NCBI RefSeq assembly: GCF_018390645.1
Contig: NZ_JAHBGC010000009.1
Coordinates: 1-64,000, forward strand
Direction of reading: 5' to 3'
Length of the DNA: 64,000 bases
DNA from: Ancylobacter dichloromethanicus
GTDB taxonomy: Bacteria; Pseudomonadota; Alphaproteobacteria; Rhizobiales; Xanthobacteraceae
A program made the translations under genes and the position numbers. The first letter of the stretch is position 1. Each line of letters starts with the position of its first letter. The notes under the pieces are model-generated. The model worked only from the letters and a program-made list of their open reading frames with translations, was not told the origin of the DNA and searched no databases. Positions 44,310-53,800 of the stretch are shown here, one piece after another.

Positions 44310-45695
44310 ATGTCTGATCGCTGGACGCCGGATAGCTGGAGGGCACTGCCCGTTCAGCAGGTGCCGGATTATCCGGACGCCGGAGCCCTGGCTTCGGTGG
44401 AGCGTCAGCTCGCCTCCTTTCCCCCGCTCGTCTTCGCCGGCGAGGCGCGGCGGCTGAAGCGCCAGCTCGCCAAGGTCGCCAATGGCGAAGCCTTCCTGCT
44501 GCAGGGCGGCGACTGCGCCGAGAGCTTCGCCGAGCATTCGGCCGACAACATCCGCGATTTCTTCCGCGTCTTCCTGCAGATGGCGGTGGTGCTGACCTAT
44601 GCCGGCGCCTCGCCGGTGGTGAAGGTCGGGCGCATCGCCGGCCAGTTCGCCAAGCCGCGCTCGGCGCCGATGGAGACCGTGGACGGGGTGGAACTGCCGT
44701 CCTATCGCGGCGACATCGTCAACGACATCGAGTTCACGCCGGAAGCGCGCATTCCCGATCCGCGCCGCCAGATCGAGGCGTACCGCCAGTCGGCGGCGAC
44801 GCTGAACCTGCTGCGCGCCTTCGCCAATGGCGGCTATGCCAGCCTCGGCAACGCGCATCAGTGGATGCTCGGCTTCATCAAGGACTCACCGCAGTCCGGC
44901 CGCTACCAGGCGCTGGCCGACCGCATCACCGAGGCGCTCGACTTCATGCGCGCCATCGGGCTCGACGCGGAAAGCCACCAGGAGATGCGCACCACCGATT
45001 TCTTCACCAGCCACGAGGCGCTGCTGCTCGGCTATGAGCAGGCGCTGACGCGGGTGGATTCCACCACCGGCGACTGGTACGCGACCTCCGGCCACATGAT
45101 CTGGATCGGCGACCGCACCCGCCAGGCGGACCATGCGCATATCGAATACTGCCGCGGCGTGAAGAACCCGATCGGGCTGAAGTGCGGCCCTTCGCTGAAG
45201 CCGGACGATCTCATCAACCTGATCGACCTGCTGAACCCGGAAAACGAGCCGGGACGGCTGACGCTGATCGCCCGCTTCGGCGCCGACAAGGTGTTCGACA
45301 ATCTCCCCGGGCTGGTGCGCGCGGTGAAGCGCGAGGGGCGCTCCGTGGTGTGGTCGTGCGACCCGATGCACGGCAACACGATCAAGGCCGGCTCGGGCTA
45401 CAAGACCCGCCCGTTCGACAAGATACTGAGCGAGGTGAAGGACTTCTTCGCCGTCCACGCCGCCGAGGGCACCTATGCCGGCGGCGTGCATCTGGAGATG
45501 ACCGGCAAGAACGTCACCGAATGCACCGGCGGCGCGCGGGCGATCTCGGATGCGGACCTCAAGGACCGCTACCACACCTATTGCGACCCGCGCCTCAATG
45601 CCGAGCAGGCGATCGAGATGGCCTTCCTCGTCGCCGAACTGCTCAAGCAGGAGCGCTCGGGCCGGGTGCGCCCGGCCTTCGAGGCGGCCGAGTAA
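44310..45695 (+). CDS. 3-deoxy-7-phosphoheptulonate synthase, class II
   Basis: 461 residues of the plant-like type II DAHP synthase, first step of the shikimate pathway. [56 protein letters not shown] and [15 protein letters not shown] are diagnostic (metal ligands Cys, His, Glu, Asp). ATG 44310. The leader contains a GC hairpin (CGCCGGGG/CCCCGGCG, 44263-44283), of unknown role. A strong terminator follows. Confidence 0.94.
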   Translation: MSDRWTPDSWRALPVQQVPDYPDAGALASVERQLASFPPLVFAGEARRLKRQLAKVANGEAFLLQGGDCAESFAEHSADNIRDFFRVFLQMAVVLTYAGASPVVKVGRIAGQFAKPRSAPMETVDGVELPSYRGDIVNDIEFTPEARIPDPRRQIEAYRQSAATLNLLRAFANGGYASLGNAHQWMLGFIKDSPQSGRYQALADRITEALDFMRAIGLDAESHQEMRTTDFFTSHEALLLGYEQALTRVDSTTGDWYATSGHMIWIGDRTRQADHAHIEYCRGVKNPIGLKCGPSLKPDDLINLIDLLNPENEPGRLTLIARFGADKVFDNLPGLVRAVKREGRSVVWSCDPMHGNTIKAGSGYKTRPFDKILSEVKDFFAVHAAEGTYAGGVHLEMTGKNVTECTGGARAISDADLKDRYHTYCDPRLNAEQAIEMAFLVAELLKQERSGRVRPAFEAAE

Positions 45696-45748
45696 GGCGG
45701 GCGGGCTCCTTTACACGGGGGCTTTGCCGACCGCGCGAGAGAAACCAG

Positions 45749-45780
45749 AAAACACCGCGACCTGTGGGCCGCGGTGTTTT
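45749..45780. terminator. Rho-independent terminator after the DAHP synthase gene
   Basis: AAAACACCGCG (45749-45759) and CGCGGTGTTTT (45770-45780) form an exact 11-bp stem with a ten-base loop and end in a T tract. It separates the DAHP synthase gene from the hydrolase-like genes. Confidence 0.92.
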
Positions 45781-45799
45781 CATTCGGGAGGTAGCCCGC

Positions 45800-46582
45800 G
45801 TGCCGCAGGGCCAGGCCGGACGCCAGATTTTCCTCGACACCGAGAATGTCCGCGTGGTGCGCACGAACGGCACGCGCAGCGACGTGGTGTTCGTCACCTT
45901 CGAGGCGCATCAGCTCGACCATGACCCGGACCGCGCGGGCTTCGCCGAGAAGTTCCTGCAGGACAACGGCTTCCCGGCCTACCACTTTCTCGCCAACGAC
46001 AATTTCTGGTTCCAGTACCCGGAGATGGAGCAGGTGCTGGCGGCGGTGCGGGCCGATATCGCCCCCGGCACGCACATCGTCGCCTACAGCGTCAGCATGG
46101 GCGGCTATGCCGCGATCCGCTTCGCCGGGCTGCTGGGCGTCTCGCGCATCCTCACCTTCTCGCCGCAATACAGCATCGACCCCCGGATCGTGCCCTGGGA
46201 GAAGAGGTGGGACCGGCTGTTCGACCGGCCGCGCCAGATCCTGTGGGAACACCTGATGGCGCCGCGCGGGGTGCCGATCATTCTGTTCTACGACCCGCAT
46301 AATCGCGACCGCCACCATGTCCGGCTGTTCGAACGCGTGGCCGATGTGGTGCGGGTGCGCGTTCCCTATGCCGGGCACGCCTCCGTCACCGTGCTGATGC
46401 AGTGCGGGCTGCTCGGCCGCGCGGTGCTCGACGTCGCCGAGAACCGTTTCGAGGCCGGTGCCTTCCAGCGGGAACTGGCCGCCCGCCTCGATCGTTCGGC
46501 GCTCTACCGCGACAAGCGCGCCCGCAAGCGCGGCCGGCTGTTCCGGCGCATCGTCGCCGACATCGTGGATCGGTTCGGATAG
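45800..46582 (+). CDS. Alpha/beta-hydrolase-like protein, tandem family member 1
   Basis: 260 residues from GTG 45800 with GGGAGG nine bases upstream. The nucleophile elbow is YSVSMGGYAAIRF (GxSxG-like, serine at about 101), an Asp sits in FYDPHNRDRHH (about 165-175) and a His in YAGHASVTVLM (about 193), in the order Ser-Asp-His of hydrolases. N-terminal strands (DVVFVTFEA) fit the fold. No signal peptide. I cannot assign a named family. Paralogous to the next two genes. Confidence 0.7.
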   Translation: MPQGQAGRQIFLDTENVRVVRTNGTRSDVVFVTFEAHQLDHDPDRAGFAEKFLQDNGFPAYHFLANDNFWFQYPEMEQVLAAVRADIAPGTHIVAYSVSMGGYAAIRFAGLLGVSRILTFSPQYSIDPRIVPWEKRWDRLFDRPRQILWEHLMAPRGVPIILFYDPHNRDRHHVRLFERVADVVRVRVPYAGHASVTVLMQCGLLGRAVLDVAENRFEAGAFQRELAARLDRSALYRDKRARKRGRLFRRIVADIVDRFG

Positions 46583-46732
46583 AGGGGAAGCCTTCGGCAA
46601 GGTTGCGACCGATTTGCCGCAATCGGGCGCGAATTCCGCAATCTTCGGAAATTGTGATTGTCCGCTGACCTCACGGCTCGGTAGTTTGGCCGCTCGCAAG
46701 AGGGCCGCCCCGCGGCCAGCGGGAGTTGCGGC

Positions 46733-47551
46733 GTGCGTCAGGTCATCTTCGAGAGCGAGAACCTCAAGGTCGTCAAGGTTCCTGGCCGGAGCGACGACAC
46801 GGTTTTCGTGACCTTCGAATCGCTGCGGCCCGACCGGCCGGACGACCGGCTGGCGTTCGGCGAGTCGTTCTTCGAGACGCGCGGGCGCACCGCCTACCAT
46901 TTCATGCCGGCCGGCAATTGCTGGTATCAATACCCGGAAATGCCGGAAGCGCTGGCCCGCGTGCGGGCCGACATCGCGGAGGGCGCGCGCGTCGTCACCT
47001 ATGGCATGAGCATGGGTGGCTATGCCGCCTATCGCTTCTCCGAACCGCTGCGCGCCGACGCGGTGATCGCCTTCTCGCCGCAGTACAGCATCGACCGCTG
47101 GCGGGTGTGGTGGGAGCGGCGCTGGGGCTCGGAGAGCCGCTCGGTGATCTGGGACCGCCAGAAGCCGCGCAAGGAGGCGGTGAAATACATCTTCTACGAC
47201 CCGCTGAACCAGGACCGCCGGCATATTCGCGGCCTCGCGCGCGAGGCCGATCTCGACCTCGTGCGCATTTATTTCAGCGGCCATGCCTCCATTTCCTATG
47301 TGAATGAATGCGGCCTGCTGGACAGCGCCGTGCTCGATATCGCGGAAGGCCGGTTCGACGCCGCGCGGTTCGAGCGCCGCATCTGGCAGCACCGCCTGAA
47401 CTCGGCGACCTACGCGAAGATAAGGCGCCGCAAGGCCACCGGCCTGTTCCGTCGCCTGCGCTATGTGCTGATCGAGCACCTGCTCGAACGCCGGCTCGGC
47501 GCGGGCGGCACCGACAACGCGGCGGGGCTGGCGCCCGACCGCGCCGTGTGA
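46733..47551 (+). CDS. Alpha/beta-hydrolase-like protein, tandem family member 2
   Basis: 272 residues from GTG 46733. It shares with its neighbours VFVTFESLRPDRP, WYQYPEMPEALARVRADIAE, YGMSMGGYAAYRF, FSPQYSIDRWRVWW, FYDPLNQDRRHIR and FSGHASISYVNECGLL. The same Ser-Asp-His order is kept. The 150-bp gap upstream holds two CCGCAATC copies 19 bp apart (46617 and 46636), so it may have its own promoter. C-terminal 35 residues are basic (YAKIRRRKATGLFRRLRY), possibly for membrane or partner binding. Confidence 0.7.
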   Translation: MRQVIFESENLKVVKVPGRSDDTVFVTFESLRPDRPDDRLAFGESFFETRGRTAYHFMPAGNCWYQYPEMPEALARVRADIAEGARVVTYGMSMGGYAAYRFSEPLRADAVIAFSPQYSIDRWRVWWERRWGSESRSVIWDRQKPRKEAVKYIFYDPLNQDRRHIRGLAREADLDLVRIYFSGHASISYVNECGLLDSAVLDIAEGRFDAARFERRIWQHRLNSATYAKIRRRKATGLFRRLRYVLIEHLLERRLGAGGTDNAAGLAPDRAV

Positions 47552-47561
47552 GGGCGTAGCG

Positions 47562-48392
47562 GTGCGGCAGGCTATCTTCGAATCCGACAACCTTCAGGTG
47601 GTGAAGGTGCCGGGGCGGCCCGGCGGCCCCGTTTTCGTCACCTTCGAACCGATGCTGAATGTCCGGGAGCCGGCGCGACACGGTTTTGGCGAGGCGTTTT
47701 TCGACAAGCGCGGCCATACCGCCTACCATGTCATGTGCCGGGCCAATGACTGGTACCAATACCCGGAGATGCAGGCGGCGGTGGCACAGATACGTGCCGA
47801 CATCCCGCAGGCGACCCGGGTTGTCGCCTACGGGTCCAGCATGGGCGGCTATGCCGCGCTGCGGTTCTCCAGCTGGCTCGGCGCTGACACCGTAATCGCG
47901 CTTTCCCCGCAGGCGAGCATCGATCCTGCGCGCGCGGGGTGGGAGAAGCGTTGGGCGCCCGACAATCCGGCCCTGGTCTGGGACAGGCTGGCCCCGCGCC
48001 GGGAGGCGACCTGCTACGTGGTCTACGATCCCTACAACACGGATCGGAGGCATGTGGAATTGCTGCGCCGGGAAGTGGCTATCGTTCCCCTGTACAGCTA
48101 TTTCAGCGACCACCACGTCACTGAATATGTTCAGGAAAGTGGGCTGCTCGAGGCGTTGATCCTGGGTGCCGCGCGGGGCGATTTCGATGCGCCTACTTGG
48201 CAGGCCGAGCTGTGGCGCCGCCGGTCGGCAATCTCCTATTACCGCAATCTGCGCCCCCGCAAGTGCAGAGGGCTCCTGCGTCGGCTGCGCTACGGTCTCA
48301 TCGAGCGGGTGCTCGACCTCCGGTACATGCGGTTCGCCAGCCCCTACCGCCTGCCGGCGATCTCCCCGGAGCCGGTGGCCCGGGGAGAATGA
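47562..48392 (+). CDS. Alpha/beta-hydrolase-like protein, tandem family member 3
   Basis: 276 residues from GTG 47562, 10 bp after member 2, so they form an operon. VFVTFEPMLN, WYQYPEMQAAVAQIRADIPQ, YGSSMGGYAALRF, VYDPYNTDRRHVE and a diverged histidine region FSDHHVTEYVQESGLL are the shared blocks. The catalytic histidine motif GHAS has become DHHV, so activity may differ. Ends with the same basic C-terminal pattern (LRRLRYGLIERVLDLRYM). Confidence 0.7.
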   Translation: MRQAIFESDNLQVVKVPGRPGGPVFVTFEPMLNVREPARHGFGEAFFDKRGHTAYHVMCRANDWYQYPEMQAAVAQIRADIPQATRVVAYGSSMGGYAALRFSSWLGADTVIALSPQASIDPARAGWEKRWAPDNPALVWDRLAPRREATCYVVYDPYNTDRRHVELLRREVAIVPLYSYFSDHHVTEYVQESGLLEALILGAARGDFDAPTWQAELWRRRSAISYYRNLRPRKCRGLLRRLRYGLIERVLDLRYMRFASPYRLPAISPEPVARGE

Positions 48393-48402
48393 GCGCCGAG
48401 CC

Positions 48403-49416
48403 TCAGTCCCAGCCTTCCAGCACGATCTTGCCGATCGAGCGCGCACTTTCCAGACGCGCGTGGGCGCGGGTGAGATTGGCGGCGTTGATGGAGCCGAAAT
48501 GCTCGCCCAGCGTGGTGCGCAGCGTGCCGGCGTCGACAAGCCGGGCGACCTCGTTCAGAATCTCGTGCTGACGGATCATGTCCGGGGTCTGGAACAGCGA
48601 GCGGGTGAACATCAGTTCCCAGTGCAGCGACAGGCTCTTGCCCTTCAGCGGCAGGGCATCGAGCGTCGCCGGATCGTCGATGATGGCGATGCGGCCCTGC
48701 GGTTTGGCGGCCTTGATGATTTCCGCCCAGTGCGTGTCGGTGTGGGTAAGGGTGTAGGTGTAGTCGACCAGCCCGAGGCCGGCCGCGTCGAGTTCCTCGC
48801 TCAGCGGACGGGAATGGTCGATCACCGCATGGGCGCCGAGGCCTTCCACCCAGGCGCGGCTCTCCGCCCGCGAGGCGGTGCCGATGACGGTGACGCGGCT
48901 CAACTGGCGGGCGAGTTGCACCGCCAGCGAGCCGACCCCGCCGGCCGCGCCGATGACGAGCAGGCTGGCGCCGTCGCCGCCGCCCAATGGCACCTGCAGC
49001 CGGTCGAACAGGCCTTCCCACGCGGTGAGCGAGGTCAGCGGCAGCGCGGCGGCCTCGGCAAAGCCGAGGGAGGTCGGCTTGTGGCCGACGAGGCGCTCGT
49101 CCACGAGGTGAAGCTCGGCATTGGTGCCGGGACGGTTGAGGTCGCCGGCATAGAACACCTCGTCGCCGGCCTTGAACAGCGTGACCTCGGCGCCGACCGC
49201 CTCGACCACGCCGGCGGCGTCCCAGCCGAGGATGACCGGCGCGCCCTCGCTGCCGGCGCGGCGCATCCGCACCTTGGTGTCGACCGGGTTGACCGAGACC
49301 GCCTTCACCCGCACCAGCAGGTCGCGCGGGCCGGGGGCGGGGGCCTCGGCCTCGAAATCGAACAGTGCCCGCTCTTCGGTGATCGGAAGCGACTTTATAT
49401 AGCCGACGGCTTTCAT
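48403..49416 (-). CDS. Zinc-binding-type alcohol dehydrogenase/quinone oxidoreductase family protein
   Basis: 337 residues of the MDR superfamily (TIGR02817-like). PVDTKVRMR and WDAAGVVEAVG in the catalytic domain, VIGAAGGVGSLAVQLARQL as the NADPH-binding motif, and a C-terminal ARSIGKIVLEG. The zinc-ligand cysteines of true alcohol dehydrogenases are absent, so it likely reduces quinones or enals. Divergent from an HxlR gene, a classic electrophile-stress pair. Confidence 0.88.
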   Translation of the reverse strand: MKAVGYIKSLPITEERALFDFEAEAPAPGPRDLLVRVKAVSVNPVDTKVRMRRAGSEGAPVILGWDAAGVVEAVGAEVTLFKAGDEVFYAGDLNRPGTNAELHLVDERLVGHKPTSLGFAEAAALPLTSLTAWEGLFDRLQVPLGGGDGASLLVIGAAGGVGSLAVQLARQLSRVTVIGTASRAESRAWVEGLGAHAVIDHSRPLSEELDAAGLGLVDYTYTLTHTDTHWAEIIKAAKPQGRIAIIDDPATLDALPLKGKSLSLHWELMFTRSLFQTPDMIRQHEILNEVARLVDAGTLRTTLGEHFGSINAANLTRAHARLESARSIGKIVLEGWD

Positions 49417-49601
49417 GATGGTCTCCCGCGCCGCGCCCGGAGCGCGCGCCAATTCGCGTTGCTATTCCGGCTCCAGATGTCGCGATGCCGGCCGCCAGCG
49501 CAAGAACGCACGAAATTGTCGGCAGGTATCGAAAATGTAAGTCCCTTTCACCAAGGCGCCGGACGACCTAGATTTCAAGGTGCCCGAAGCGGAGACCGGC
49601 C

Positions 49602-49952
49602 ATGGCGAGGCGCCATCAGGATTATGTGTGCGGTGAGGGCTGCCCGGTCGAGGCGGCGCTGGAGATCATCGGCGCCAAATGGAAGGGCGGCATCGTCTAT
49701 CACCTCTTGTCGGGCGAGCTGCGCTTCAACGAGCTGCGCCGGCGCATGCCCAACGTCACCGCGCGCATCCTCGCCAAGGCGCTGCGCGAGCTGGAGGCGG
49801 ATGGCGTGATTTCGCGCACGGTCTACCCCACCGTGCCGCCGCAGGTCGGTTACCGCCTCACCGCCGAGGGCGAGGGGCTGCGCGCCGCAGTTCTGGAACT
49901 TCACCGCTGGGGAAGCCGGCCGCGCAAGGTCTTCGACATCGCGGCGGAGTGA
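49602..49952 (+). CDS. HxlR-family transcriptional regulator
   Basis: 116 residues. Winged helix of the HxlR/DUF24 type: CPVEAALEIIGAKWKGGIVY, LSGELRFNELRRRMPNVTAR, LARALREL-like helix and a wing VYPTVPPQVGYRLTAEG. The conserved N-terminal cysteine (CPVEA, Cys15) is the redox- or electrophile-sensing residue in YodB/HypR-like members, and a second Cys (VCGEG) is near it. It most likely controls the divergent oxidoreductase gene. Confidence 0.9.
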   Translation: MARRHQDYVCGEGCPVEAALEIIGAKWKGGIVYHLLSGELRFNELRRRMPNVTARILAKALRELEADGVISRTVYPTVPPQVGYRLTAEGEGLRAAVLELHRWGSRPRKVFDIAAE

Positions 49953-50086
49953 GTTTGCCGGTCGAGGTACTGGCCTTCGCCGGCGCGGCTCAGTAGAACT
50001 CCGGGAGCGTTCTCCGCCGGCCGCGCCCCTGCCGGAAGGCCCGGCGGAGAACACGAGATCTTCCGCATCGGCCCGCCCGGAGTGTC

Positions 50087-52051
50087 ATGACCCGTCCCGA
50101 CATCCCTCTGCCGGAACCGGCATCTCCCGTACCGGGCCCGGCTCGCCGCCCGCGCGGGCGCGCCTATTTCGTGCCGAAGCAGCGCAGCAAACTGCGGCGC
50201 TGGATCACGGCCACCAGCCAGAAGACCGGTCGTCTCCTGGGCCGCCTGCTGTTCGACGCCGAAGGGCGGCCGCGCGCGCTGCTTCGTTCGCTGCTGTTCG
50301 ATGCCTATCAGCGTCCGCGGCCCGGCATGGAGGGCATCGTCTTCAAGGAACCGGGCCGCCCCCGGCGCTCCTTCGCCGCCTGGCTCGAACAGGCGGACGC
50401 CAACCTGCCGCCGCTCGTCGCCGACCTGCCGTTCCCTGCGCCGCCGACGGATGGCAGGCGTCGGGTTTTCGTGGTGGCCGAGCGGGGCGTGGCTATGGCG
50501 CCGCCGCTGATCGCCCGCCTGGCGCGCGACCATGCGGTAGCGGTTCTGCTGCTCGACGGCGAAGCGGGCGGCGAACTTCCCGCCCCGGTGGTGCCGGTGG
50601 ATGTTGCCGGCGCGCCGGCTTCCCGGGCGGTGCTGCTCGACGCGCTGGCGCTGCGGGCGGCGGACGACCGGCCGCTCTTCGCCGTCACTCTGGGGCTGGG
50701 GGCGGCCGACGCGGCGGATGCGATGGAACAGCGCAATATCCCGGTGGTCGCGGTGGTCGATCCGGCCGACGCCGAGGCTTCCCGGAACGGGGCCGCCGGA
50801 CTGGTCTTGGAACGGGTGCTGGAGCGCGCAAGCGCCATCGTCTTTCCTTCGTCCGCCGCACGCGAAGCCGCCCTGGTGGCCATGCCGCGCTTCGCCGCAC
50901 GCCGCCGGATGCTCGCCATCGAGGCACCGCGGGATGCAGGCGCGGAGAAGGTGGCCGCCATCGGCCGCGAGATCGGCGAGGAGGTGGACAACGAGCTTGC
51001 GATCATCCTGGCCACCAGATCGGAGCGGCTGGAACTCCTGACGATCCCTCGCTACGACGACCCGCCCGGCGAGGTCGGTGCCGAACAGAAGCTGGAAGAG
51101 CGGATCACCATGTGGCGGCGGATGACGCTTCTGAAGCGTCGCCTGAACCGGCAACTGGTACTGCGTCCCTATTCCGGCTTCCATCCGCTGATCTATGCCG
51201 AGCACCATCCGGTGGCGTGCTTCGATCAGCGGCGCTACCCGCTCTCGCACTGGATCGCGAGCGGCATGCCGCCGGGACCGTGGGCGGTGCCCGTGGTCGG
51301 GCCGCTGCAGGCACCGGCCGCCAGCCGGCTGAAGGTCGGCCTGCACAGCCACTTCTTCTACCCGGACCTGCTGCCGGAGATGCTCGACCGGATCCGGGTC
51401 AACGCCTCGCGGCCGGACCTTTTCCTCACCACCGACACGCCGGCCAAGGCCGGCGAGCTGCGCGCCATGACGGCGGACTATCCCGCCGCTGTCCGCATCG
51501 ACGTGGTGCCCAATCTCGGCCGTGACGTCGGCCCCTTCCTGACAGGGCTGCGCGACGTGCTGACGGAGGGGGGCTACGACGTGTTCTTCCATGTCCACGG
51601 CAAGAAGACCAAGGGACGCCGCCGTGCCATCGGCGACCCCTGGCGGACGTTCCTGTGGGAGAACCTCATCGGCGGCGGCCATCCCATGCTCGACACGGTG
51701 CTCGCCCATCTGGAGGCGCATTCGGATGTCGGCCTCGTCTATCCCGAGGATTCGCACCTGGTTAACTGGGCGCGTAACGACCGCATCGTCGAACAATTGC
51801 GGGCTGATCTGGCGCTGACCGAGCCGCCCGGCACCTATGTCGACTTCCCCGTCGGCAACATGTTCGCCATTCGCCCGGCGGCGATGGCGGGCTATCTCGG
51901 GCTCGATCTGGGCTGGGAGGACTATCCCGCCGAACCGATCCCCGACGACGGCACCCTGATGCACGGGCTGGAACGGCTGTTGCCGATGGCGGTGCGCAAG
52001 GAAGGCTTCCTCACCGCCGCCGTTCGTGTGCCCGGCGTGGATTGGGACTGA
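50087..52051 (+). CDS. RgpF-like rhamnan synthesis protein
   Basis: 654 residues. The C-terminal 280 residues match rhamnan synthesis F proteins: LKVGLHSHFFYPDLLPEMLD, VVPNLGRDVGPFLTGLRDVL, VFFHVHGKKTKG, then FPVGNMFAIRPAA and WEDYPAEPIPDDGTLMHGLE. The N-terminal 350 residues are of unassigned type, with a basic start. Such proteins help make rhamnose-rich cell-surface polysaccharide. The only glycan gene in this stretch; the acyltransferases at 31-35 kb may act on the same glycan. Confidence 0.85.
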   Translation: MTRPDIPLPEPASPVPGPARRPRGRAYFVPKQRSKLRRWITATSQKTGRLLGRLLFDAEGRPRALLRSLLFDAYQRPRPGMEGIVFKEPGRPRRSFAAWLEQADANLPPLVADLPFPAPPTDGRRRVFVVAERGVAMAPPLIARLARDHAVAVLLLDGEAGGELPAPVVPVDVAGAPASRAVLLDALALRAADDRPLFAVTLGLGAADAADAMEQRNIPVVAVVDPADAEASRNGAAGLVLERVLERASAIVFPSSAAREAALVAMPRFAARRRMLAIEAPRDAGAEKVAAIGREIGEEVDNELAIILATRSERLELLTIPRYDDPPGEVGAEQKLEERITMWRRMTLLKRRLNRQLVLRPYSGFHPLIYAEHHPVACFDQRRYPLSHWIASGMPPGPWAVPVVGPLQAPAASRLKVGLHSHFFYPDLLPEMLDRIRVNASRPDLFLTTDTPAKAGELRAMTADYPAAVRIDVVPNLGRDVGPFLTGLRDVLTEGGYDVFFHVHGKKTKGRRRAIGDPWRTFLWENLIGGGHPMLDTVLAHLEAHSDVGLVYPEDSHLVNWARNDRIVEQLRADLALTEPPGTYVDFPVGNMFAIRPAAMAGYLGLDLGWEDYPAEPIPDDGTLMHGLERLLPMAVRKEGFLTAAVRVPGVDWD

Positions 52052-52106
52052 GCGTCGCCGGCTAGCGGCGATTGCGGCGGATCGAGCGGAAGGCTACATC
52101 ACGCCC

Positions 52107-53795
52107 ATGTCGATCGCATCCTCCCCGACGGCCCCCGCCGACCAGCTTCTCATCGCCTTCGCGCAACTCGACCCGGTGGTCGGCGACATCGCCGGCAATA
52201 CGCTGAAGGTCCGGGAGGCGCGGGCGCTGGCGGCCGGGCAGGGGGCCGAACTCGTCGTCTTCACCGAGCTGTTCCTGTCCGGCTATCCGCCCGAGGATCT
52301 CGTGCTCAAGCCGTCCTTCCAGGCCGCCTGCCGGCGGGCGGTGGAGCAACTGGCGGCCGAGACCGCCGATGGCGGGCCCGCGCTGCTTCTCGGCGCGCCG
52401 TGGCTGGCCGGCGGCAAGCTCCACAACGCCGTGCTGCTGCTCGACGCCGGCCGGGTCGCCGGCGCGCGCTACAAGGTGGACCTGCCCAATTATGGCGTGT
52501 TCGACGAGAAGCGGGTGTTCGCTCCCGGCCCGATGCCGGGGCCGATCGCCTTTCGCGGCGTGCGGCTCGGCGTGCCGGTGTGCGAGGACGTCTGGTCGCA
52601 GGACGTGATCGAGTGCCTCGCCGAGACCGGCGCGGAAATCCTGCTGATCCCGAATGGCTCGCCCTATCGGCGCGGCGTGCAGGACGAGCGGCTGAACGTC
52701 GCCGTGGCGCGGGTGGTCGAGAGCGGGCTGCCGCTCGCCTATGTCAACCAGGTCGGCGGGCAGGATGAACTGGTGTTCGACGGCGGCTCCTTCGTGCTCA
52801 ATGCCGACCGTTCGCTGGCGGTGCAACTGCCCAATTTCCAGCAGCGCACGCGCCTCACCCGCTGGGAGCGCTGGGCCGATGGCTGGCGCTGCGAGGAGGG
52901 CGCGCGCGCGCCGCTGCTGCAGGGCGACGAGGCCGACTATGCCGCCTGCGTGCTGGGCCTGCGCGACTATGTCGAGAACAACGGCTTTCCCGGCGTGGTG
53001 CTGGGCCTGTCCGGCGGCATCGATTCCGCCCTCGCCGCCGCCATGGCGGTCGATGCGCTGGGGCCGGAGCGCGTGCACTGCGTGATGCTGCCCTATCGCT
53101 TCACGTCCGAGGAATCGCTCGCCGACGCGGCCGGCGTCGCGCAGGCGCTGGGCGTGCGCTACGACATACTCCCCATCGCCGAAGGCGTGGAGGCGCTGGA
53201 GACGGTGCTGGCGCCGCTGTTCGAGGGCACGGCGCGCGACGTGACCGAGGAGAACCTGCAGTCGCGCGTGCGCGGCACGCTGCTGATGTCGCTGTCCAAC
53301 AAGTTCGGCGCCATGGTCGTGACCACCGGCAACAAGTCGGAGATGTCGACCGGCTATGCCACGCTCTATGGCGACATGAATGGCGGCTACAATCCGCTGA
53401 AGGACCTCTACAAGACGCAGGTGTTCCGGCTCTGCGAACTGCGCAACCGCTGGAAGCCGGCCGAGGCGCTCGGCCCATCCGGCACCGTGATCCCCGCGAA
53501 CATCATCGCCAAGCCGCCCACCGCCGAATTGCGCGACAATCAGACCGACCAGGATAGCCTGCCGCCCTATGAGGTGCTGGACGCCGTACTGGAGCGGCTG
53601 GTGGAGCGCGACATGCCGCTCGCCGACATCGTCGCCGAGGGCTTCGAGCCGGCGCTGGTGGCGCGGGTGGAGCGGCTGCTCGCCCTCGCCGAGTACAAGC
53701 GCCGGCAGGCAGCCCCCGGGGTGAAGGTGACGGCGCGCCATTTCGGCCGCGACCGCCGTTATCCGATCACCAACCGGTTTCGCGAGACGGTGTGA
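52107..53795 (+). CDS. nadE: Glutamine-dependent NAD+ synthase
   Basis: 562 residues in two domains. The N-terminal nitrilase-type glutaminase carries the Glu of [14 protein letters not shown], the Lys of [15 protein letters not shown] and the Cys of GVPVCEDVW. The C-terminal synthetase carries the PP-loop [15 protein letters not shown] (about 309-323) and [20 protein letters not shown]. It amidates deamido-NAD. ATG 52107; the stop overlaps a possible GTG of gltX. Confidence 0.96.
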   Translation: MSIASSPTAPADQLLIAFAQLDPVVGDIAGNTLKVREARALAAGQGAELVVFTELFLSGYPPEDLVLKPSFQAACRRAVEQLAAETADGGPALLLGAPWLAGGKLHNAVLLLDAGRVAGARYKVDLPNYGVFDEKRVFAPGPMPGPIAFRGVRLGVPVCEDVWSQDVIECLAETGAEILLIPNGSPYRRGVQDERLNVAVARVVESGLPLAYVNQVGGQDELVFDGGSFVLNADRSLAVQLPNFQQRTRLTRWERWADGWRCEEGARAPLLQGDEADYAACVLGLRDYVENNGFPGVVLGLSGGIDSALAAAMAVDALGPERVHCVMLPYRFTSEESLADAAGVAQALGVRYDILPIAEGVEALETVLAPLFEGTARDVTEENLQSRVRGTLLMSLSNKFGAMVVTTGNKSEMSTGYATLYGDMNGGYNPLKDLYKTQVFRLCELRNRWKPAEALGPSGTVIPANIIAKPPTAELRDNQTDQDSLPPYEVLDAVLERLVERDMPLADIVAEGFEPALVARVERLLALAEYKRRQAAPGVKVTARHFGRDRRYPITNRFRETV

Positions 53796-53800
53796 CGATC

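Noticed and set aside
45578-47590. 670-codon minus-strand frame
   Set aside because: It mirrors the codon-3 GC bias of the DAHP synthase and hydrolase-like genes on the other strand, crosses a clear terminator, and has no recognisable domain.
49953-50086. Possible terminator or small RNA after the HxlR gene
   Set aside because: GC-rich sequence with partial dyads but no T-run and no compact stem better than background.
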